Of a DNA stretch of 10,325 nucleotides, positions 5,566 through 10,325 are shown piece by piece. This stretch comes from Lachnospiraceae bacterium UBA7060 (GTDB lineage: Bacteria; Bacillota; Clostridia; Lachnospirales; Lachnospiraceae): contig DLAA01000042.1 of the NCBI GenBank assembly GCA_002493835.1, forward strand, positions 5,131 through 15,455, read 5' to 3'. The translations under genes and the position numbers were made by a program. Below the pieces are notes generated by a model, which was given only the letters and a program-made list of their open reading frames with translations, did no database searches and was not told where the DNA came from. Numbering within the stretch: position 1 is the first letter of the stretch; each line of letters starts with the position of its first letter.

Positions 5566-8151
5566 GTGGGGATACTTTGTTTTCAGGTAGATAAGATTCC
5601 TGATTTAAGCTTGAATAAATATCAGTCGCTTGCGGACACGGGGATTGAAGGCGTATTAAAGCGGCACGAAAGTTTCCTGCGCCAGTGGTACGGGATTTGC
5701 CACGAGAGCGGGACAAGCTTTCACCTTATCTATGCCTATCTGCCGACAGAGGCGGTAGGGCAGCGGCTGAAACTATATTTCTTATTGCAGGGAAATAGGA
5801 ATGAACTGCATATGATAGAACCCTTGCTGAATCATTCTCCTTTGAGCGATTTTTATGTGTTTAAACAAGCCGCGCTCCCAAGGACTGTGTTTTCCGCGGG
5901 AGCGACTTTCACGAAAAAAGAAAGGGTTGCCGACATTTATAATCCGCTGACAGGGCAGACGACGGCGGTTCATTATGTTCCCAAATGGAGTACGGACGAA
6001 AGCGCAAGGCTTTATGACCTGTTCCGTATGATGGAGACGGTAAGCCAGTCCTATGCGCCATTAAATCCCTGCGCGTTTCGTATTGATTTATACCCCGCCT
6101 CTGCGGCACAGGAAACACGTACGAAATTTAACCCTGTTTTAAAAGCGCTGCGAGGCGAAAATGATATAAAGCTTTTAAGAGAGACGGATAGCCTGAAGGG
6201 TGATAATTATGCGCGGGACATCTGCAAAGAGTATGAGGACTGGATTACCAATATTGAAACGACGCCGCATTTTCGGGTTAATATGTATGGTTTTGCGGAT
6301 AATCTTTTTAAGGCAAAGATGATTTTAAATGCAGCAGGTTCAGAGGCTCTGGATGAAGGCGACTTTTCGATAGCACCTATTAAATCGGACTCAGACGGTT
6401 TTTACAGTATCCTGAGCCGTATGGGGCAAGCGGCGGCAGATTACTGTTTTTATCCGAAGCAGGCAAGCCTGGCAAGCTGGTCAACCACCTATTGCCTGTC
6501 GGAGATTGTCCCATTTTTCCGGCTGCCGGTGCTATTTGACGGGGAAACGATAGAACTTCCAAAGGAAACGGCTCCGGTTCAAGTTAAAGAGGGCATTTAT
6601 TTAGGGCAGGATATGAACGGCTATCCCGTGAACTTCCCATTAAAAGATATGCCCCGGCATGCCTTTTTTACAGGCATGCCCGGCTCTGGAAAAACGAATA
6701 CCATGCTCCATCTGGTAACACAGCTTCGGAAGAATAAGATTCCTTTCCTGGCGCTGGAACCGGCGAAAAAGGAGTATCGTTCCCTGTTAGGACATGCAGA
6801 TATGCAGGACGTATTTTTATTTTCACCGCATTTGCAAAGTCATTTCCCATTGCAGATGAATCCCCTAGAGTTTCCCAAAGGGGTGCGGCTCAGCGAGCAT
6901 ATCAATGCATTACTTGAAGTCTTTGAAGGCTCTTTTACATTGGAAGGACCAACCTATAAATTTCTGAGCAGCGCAATCCAGCGTTCGTATACCAAATTGG
7001 GCTGGGACATGGAAGATGTAAATGATAAAGGGTGCAAATTAGATTTTCCCAGTCTGCAGGATATCTATGATAACCTGCAGGAGGAAATTGATGCTTCCAG
7101 TTATGATTCTGAACTTAAGGGAAATGTCAGGGCGTTTTTGCAGGTTCGTTTGGGAGGGTTGATGGAAAGGGACGCCGGTGAGTTATTTAATGTAAAGCTC
7201 TCTACGCTGGCTCCTGATGAATGGCTGGCAGTTTCTGCCATTGTGGAATTGGAAGTATTGGGGGAACAGGCTAAGAACTTTTTCGTATTATTGGTATGCC
7301 ATTATATATTGGAAACATTGCGGGCCGATCCTAACGGCGGCATGGACAGCAAAGGGCAGAAAATGCCAGTCCGTCATGTGATTTTTATTGAAGAAGCGCA
7401 CAATATTATTTCTGATACGGCACAGCAGTCCGGCTCAGATTCCGTCAATCCTAAGATTTCTGCGACAGCGTATATTGTAAAAATGCTTGCCGAGGTTCGG
7501 GCGTTGAGGGAAGCGATTGTGATTGCGGATCAGCTGCCGACCGCATTAGCCAGTGAGGTCACGAAAAATACTGGATTAAAATTGGTGCATCGTCTGACTG
7601 CCCAGGATGACCGCGAGCAAATAGGAAACGCAATTTCTGCGTCGCCGCTTCAGCTGGAGCAGATGGCATCCTTCACGAGCGGCAGGGCTTTGATTTATCA
7701 TGAAAAAACGATGAAGCCCTTTGAGGTGCAGATTGCGGAATGGATTTCCCCTGGGATCCTTTTTGACCCGGCAAACGACCGGCAGCTATATGAACAGCTT
7801 TACCAAAAAGGAACGATAAAAAGAGCAATCAAGGCGGCTTACCAGAATTGGAGGGAAAAATACTTGCTTCTTGTTGATGACAAGATAGCAGAGCTGCAGG
7901 AAAGAATGATAAGCGCTAACAGTAAAGGTACTTATAATGCTCTTGAAGCAAGCCAATGTAAAATCGCCAGATTTGAGTTACTTGAGGAATGCAGACGGCT
8001 AAAAAAGAAGTGTTTACGTTTGGGGAATCTATGGCTTATTCATAGAATGAAGGATGATGAATTATATCCATTTTATTATGAAGATGTGGAATATATAGAC
8101 ATTATGCTGAAGAGGTTAGAGGAATTGCAGATAATGGAAATGAGGGAATAA
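5566..8151 (+). CDS. HerA/FtsK-superfamily (DUF87-type) P-loop ATPase, 861 aa
   Basis: This is a large motor ATPase of the HerA/FtsK/VirB4 group, whose members form hexamers that move DNA or protein through a ring or membrane complex. Walker A is GMPGSGKT (370-377, Lys376). Walker B is HVIFIEEAHN (604-613) with Glu609 and Glu610. A sensor-like segment IVIADQLPT (651-659) includes Gln656, and LVHRLTAQDD (673-682) supplies a candidate arginine finger, Arg676. About 340 N-terminal residues precede the ATPase core and about 120 helical residues follow it. These are larger extensions than in a minimal HerA, closer to VirB4-like conjugation ATPases. No NurA nuclease partner is seen. GTG 5566 is chosen as start because AAGGAGG (5552-5558) precedes it by seven bases. 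The polytopic membrane protein downstream suggests action at the membrane. The substrate is unknown. Confidence 0.88.
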   Translation: MGILCFQVDKIPDLSLNKYQSLADTGIEGVLKRHESFLRQWYGICHESGTSFHLIYAYLPTEAVGQRLKLYFLLQGNRNELHMIEPLLNHSPLSDFYVFKQAALPRTVFSAGATFTKKERVADIYNPLTGQTTAVHYVPKWSTDESARLYDLFRMMETVSQSYAPLNPCAFRIDLYPASAAQETRTKFNPVLKALRGENDIKLLRETDSLKGDNYARDICKEYEDWITNIETTPHFRVNMYGFADNLFKAKMILNAAGSEALDEGDFSIAPIKSDSDGFYSILSRMGQAAADYCFYPKQASLASWSTTYCLSEIVPFFRLPVLFDGETIELPKETAPVQVKEGIYLGQDMNGYPVNFPLKDMPRHAFFTGMPGSGKTNTMLHLVTQLRKNKIPFLALEPAKKEYRSLLGHADMQDVFLFSPHLQSHFPLQMNPLEFPKGVRLSEHINALLEVFEGSFTLEGPTYKFLSSAIQRSYTKLGWDMEDVNDKGCKLDFPSLQDIYDNLQEEIDASSYDSELKGNVRAFLQVRLGGLMERDAGELFNVKLSTLAPDEWLAVSAIVELEVLGEQAKNFFVLLVCHYILETLRADPNGGMDSKGQKMPVRHVIFIEEAHNIISDTAQQSGSDSVNPKISATAYIVKMLAEVRALREAIVIADQLPTALASEVTKNTGLKLVHRLTAQDDREQIGNAISASPLQLEQMASFTSGRALIYHEKTMKPFEVQIAEWISPGILFDPANDRQLYEQLYQKGTIKRAIKAAYQNWREKYLLLVDDKIAELQERMISANSKGTYNALEASQCKIARFELLEECRRLKKKCLRLGNLWLIHRMKDDELYPFYYEDVEYIDIMLKRLEELQIMEMRE

Positions 8152-8174
8152 TTGATAACAGGGAAGGAGAGAGT

Positions 8175-9569
8175 ATGGGACTTAATTTATTTGTGCTATG
8201 TATAGGATTGATTATTTGTTTCGGTGGGATATACTTACGAAAACTTGTGGCTGGAATGATGGGATTTGCCTGGGGATTGTTCCTTGGATTCGTCATAGTC
8301 GTTTTAAGGGCTATTTCGGCCGGTGGCTTTTGGGCTTTAAGGTATGGTTTTGAAGAGGGTTCCATGATTATCCTGGTGATAATTGCCCTTGTGGTCTGCC
8401 TGTTATCGGTAGCTTTAGACAAACTATGTGCAGCAATCAACGCATTCCTGAGCAGCTTTATTACGATTTTTTTGATAGCTATTATATTTGTGGCGGATAT
8501 GGACAGTCTTGCCGGGATTGTATGTATCGCGTTGCTTGCCGCATCTGTGATTGCGATTATGGCCTATATTTACTATAACTATGCATTTATTATTGTTACA
8601 GCCTTTTCTGGCGCATATATTGCCAGTATCGGAGGTTTGGGACTGTTTACCGGTTATGAGTTAAGCGAGATGCTGTACATATTGTTTGGGCAGGGAAGTC
8701 GTGAAGTGTTTGGAATGATTGCATTGGGAACATTGATTTTGGGATGTCTCGGCTGTTATGTACAGATGAAACGGCTGAATGGAAGCAGCGGTTCAAAAGC
8801 GGATTCCGACATGGGGCAGGAGGACGCGCCGGAAGCAGAAGACCAGGGAAATATTAATCTGGAGCAAGTCAATGCAGCCGCCGGAAAGGTTGCAGAAGGA
8901 GCAATGAATGCCGGACGGACTGTCAGTAAGGCTGCCGCGCCTGTTTTTCGGGATATGGGAGTACAGATGAAGGATGCGTGGGATGAGATTCATACGGAGT
9001 ATGGGCGCAGAGATTTTAAGCAGACGATTCTCAGCAATAAATTCCTGTTGATTGCCCCATTGATTGATGTCGTTTTACTGCCTTTTCTATACAGGATGCT
9101 TCCTTTTATGATATATGGCGAAATTTTGAACAAGTTTGTCTACTGGATAGCTATATTTGCGGGGGCGTCGTCGCTGGGAGTGCTTGTATATATTACGATG
9201 ATACAGGATGTTAAGCTGAATATCATATACCAACTGCTTTATGCCGTTGGCTATCTTGTTTTTAACTTTACAAATCTGAAGTATTACTCAGGATGGGAAA
9301 TCTTTGTCGATACATTGCAGTACTTGCTGATTTGGTGTGTCTTATTTTTTGAGGTCAGGCTGATTCAGAAAAATAGTATAAAACCGTTGGTTCTTACCGT
9401 CACAGCCTGGTTTATGCGGATGTATGTTATCAGTGGATTAGGGTATTTCTATTTCTCAATCTACATAGGGTCATATCACATTGCCTGGCTGGTGATTGCC
9501 ATTGGGACGGTGTTTTTGCTGTTTAAAAAGCTGCATAATATAAATGTTTTCAGCTACGGAATACGGTAA
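8175..9569 (+). CDS. Polytopic membrane protein with two membrane blocks (464 aa)
   Basis: This integral membrane protein has about twelve or thirteen predicted membrane segments in two blocks. The first block spans residues 3-196 (segments near 3-20, 23-45, 63-80, 85-107, 111-133, 136-157 and 178-196). Its glycine-rich hairpins resemble DUF4203/TMEM198-type proteins, a tentative match by eye. A soluble linker of about 85 residues (200-285), acidic then Ala-rich, probably lies in the cytoplasm. The second block covers 286-450 with five or six segments, and the tail is short. A GGAGAGAG ribosome site precedes ATG 8175, 23 bases after the ATPase stop, so the two are surely co-transcribed. It is a natural candidate for the membrane channel or anchor used by the ATPase. 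That function is inferred from operon position. Confidence 0.85.
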   Translation: MGLNLFVLCIGLIICFGGIYLRKLVAGMMGFAWGLFLGFVIVVLRAISAGGFWALRYGFEEGSMIILVIIALVVCLLSVALDKLCAAINAFLSSFITIFLIAIIFVADMDSLAGIVCIALLAASVIAIMAYIYYNYAFIIVTAFSGAYIASIGGLGLFTGYELSEMLYILFGQGSREVFGMIALGTLILGCLGCYVQMKRLNGSSGSKADSDMGQEDAPEAEDQGNINLEQVNAAAGKVAEGAMNAGRTVSKAAAPVFRDMGVQMKDAWDEIHTEYGRRDFKQTILSNKFLLIAPLIDVVLLPFLYRMLPFMIYGEILNKFVYWIAIFAGASSLGVLVYITMIQDVKLNIIYQLLYAVGYLVFNFTNLKYYSGWEIFVDTLQYLLIWCVLFFEVRLIQKNSIKPLVLTVTAWFMRMYVISGLGYFYFSIYIGSYHIAWLVIAIGTVFLLFKKLHNINVFSYGIR

Positions 9570-9627
9570 TTATGTGATGCGGAGTAATGCAAACGATAGT
9601 AGGAATAGAAAATAGAGGAGAAAGATA

Positions 9628-10325
9628 ATGTGTAATTTAATTATAGTAGTGGTAGTCTTTGTGCTTGTTATGTATATTTTGCAAGCCGGTATTAATGCAG
9701 ATAATAGGAAAATAGCAGAGAAAGAAAATAAGAAAAATGAAGAGAATAGTATATTAAGAGCTAAGCGCGACGGTAACATAGATGCTTATAATAATACATT
9801 GAAAAATTTTTTTGGCTGCGGCCATCCCCTTGGAAATAGTAGTAATACGTATGACGGTACTTATCAATTGCTTATGGGTATAGTAAGTGAAATAAAAACA
9901 TATAACAACCAATTGTCTTATGATTTACAAATCTCAGATAGAAGGATTGCAACATATGAAGAAAAGGCTTGTAAATTCCAGGAGTTCGGGAAAAAGATAG
10001 AGCGGGCGATGACTGACTTAGTGATTAAGCAGGACAATTATGGAAATGCAGATTTGGAATGTTTAAGCCATATTCGTTCAATGAAGAAACAGGATGTCGA
10101 TTCTATAGTTAATTCTGTGGAAAATATTCTGGATAAAGAGGAATATGAAAAACTGTGGAGTGTCGATATAATGTCAATCCTGAATTGTGTCTGGTTCTAT
10201 GCAATATATAAACCTCATTCTGCTTCAGATTTTGAAAGGGCTCGGAAAATATTTTACAGGCTTTATAAGCAGGGGAATATCGAAGTTTTTATTGCTGATG
10301 TATTTGCAGCCAAACAGATAGGTGG
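9628..10325 (+). CDS. Membrane-anchored protein, 3' end cut by the window
   Basis: The reading frame opens at ATG 9628, after an AGAGGAGAAAG ribosome site, and runs without a stop to the window end (232 complete codons). The N-terminus MCNLIIVVVVFVLVMYILQAG is a single membrane anchor or uncleaved signal segment (about residues 3-20). It is followed by a Lys/Glu/Asn-rich helical stretch to about residue 48 and a soluble domain. A short CGHP segment lies near residues 64-67. The far part (YAIYKP, then SDFERARKIFYRLYKQGN) looks helical, possibly the beginning of repeat-type helices (TPR/Sel1-like), but I do not assign a family. It lies 58 bases after the polytopic membrane protein in the same direction, so it probably belongs to the same operon and the same membrane machine. 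Confidence 0.8.
   Translation, partial: MCNLIIVVVVFVLVMYILQAGINADNRKIAEKENKKNEENSILRAKRDGNIDAYNNTLKNFFGCGHPLGNSSNTYDGTYQLLMGIVSEIKTYNNQLSYDLQISDRRIATYEEKACKFQEFGKKIERAMTDLVIKQDNYGNADLECLSHIRSMKKQDVDSIVNSVENILDKEEYEKLWSVDIMSILNCVWFYAIYKPHSASDFERARKIFYRLYKQGNIEVFIADVFAAKQIG

Noticed and set aside
6656..6680. Inverted repeat GGCATGCC (6656-6663 and 6673-6680) with a T run between the arms
   Set aside because: It lies inside the ATPase gene right before the Walker A codons, with the T run in the loop and not after the stem. It is most likely a coincidence of coding sequence.
8102..8440. Minus-strand open frame of 112 codons opposite the end of the ATPase gene and the start of the membrane protein gene
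   Set aside because: It is antisense to two well-supported genes. Its Pro/Ser/Ile-rich content is the mirror of membrane-protein codons, and no ribosome site is evident.
9570..9779. Minus-strand hydrophobic open frame of 69 codons
   Set aside because: It is the complement of the intergenic A/T-rich stretch and of the Lys/Glu-rich start of the membrane-anchored gene. The forward frame has a good ribosome site and runs much longer.
1..10325. CRISPR arrays, tRNA/rRNA genes, insertion sequences
   Set aside because: No regularly spaced repeats, tRNA-like cloverleaf, rRNA segments, transposase or terminal inverted repeats were found by reading both strands. A computed search was not possible.

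Overview
The window looks like chromosomal or accessory DNA of a low-GC Gram-positive bacterium, most likely a clostridial (Lachnospiraceae-type) Firmicute. The support is A/T-rich codon use, strong AAGGAGG-type ribosome binding sites, a near-consensus SigA-type promoter, and radical SAM/SPASM peptide-modifying enzymes. This assignment is inferred from style, not from a marker gene. Every gene I can support lies on the plus strand.

Region 1 (about 59-4301) is a compact RiPP (ribosomally made, post-translationally modified peptide) operon. A near-consensus promoter (59-87) is followed by a leader RNA with a long GNRA-capped hairpin (166-203). Next is a 39-residue precursor peptide (232-351), then a terminator-like hairpin (358-397) that probably lets only part of transcription continue. 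Three enzyme genes follow, tightly packed: a radical SAM/SPASM protein (415-1377), a second radical SAM/SPASM protein overlapping it by four bases (1374-2543), and a YcaO protein of the E. coli YcaO type (2547-4301). The peptide's C-terminal part reads as Cys-Ala, three successive aromatic-X-Asp/Asn triplets (HTD, HTN, YGD), then Ser-Tyr-Cys and a short tail. One precursor, two SPASM enzymes and one YcaO suggest a multiply modified product of a class I cannot name. No protease, exporter or immunity gene for it is visible here.

Region 2 (4302-4488) is a 187-base gap without a supportable gene.

Region 3 (4489 to the end) is a second co-directional operon. It encodes an unrecognised 156-residue protein, a charged coiled-coil protein, an 861-residue HerA/FtsK-superfamily ATPase with full Walker motifs, a 464-residue polytopic membrane protein, and a membrane-anchored protein cut by the window end. 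The set looks like a membrane-associated ATP-driven machine (translocation, conjugation-like or defence). I do not recognise it as a named system. Its ATPase gene is visibly richer in G+C than the RiPP genes, so the two operons may have different histories. Whether they work together is open.
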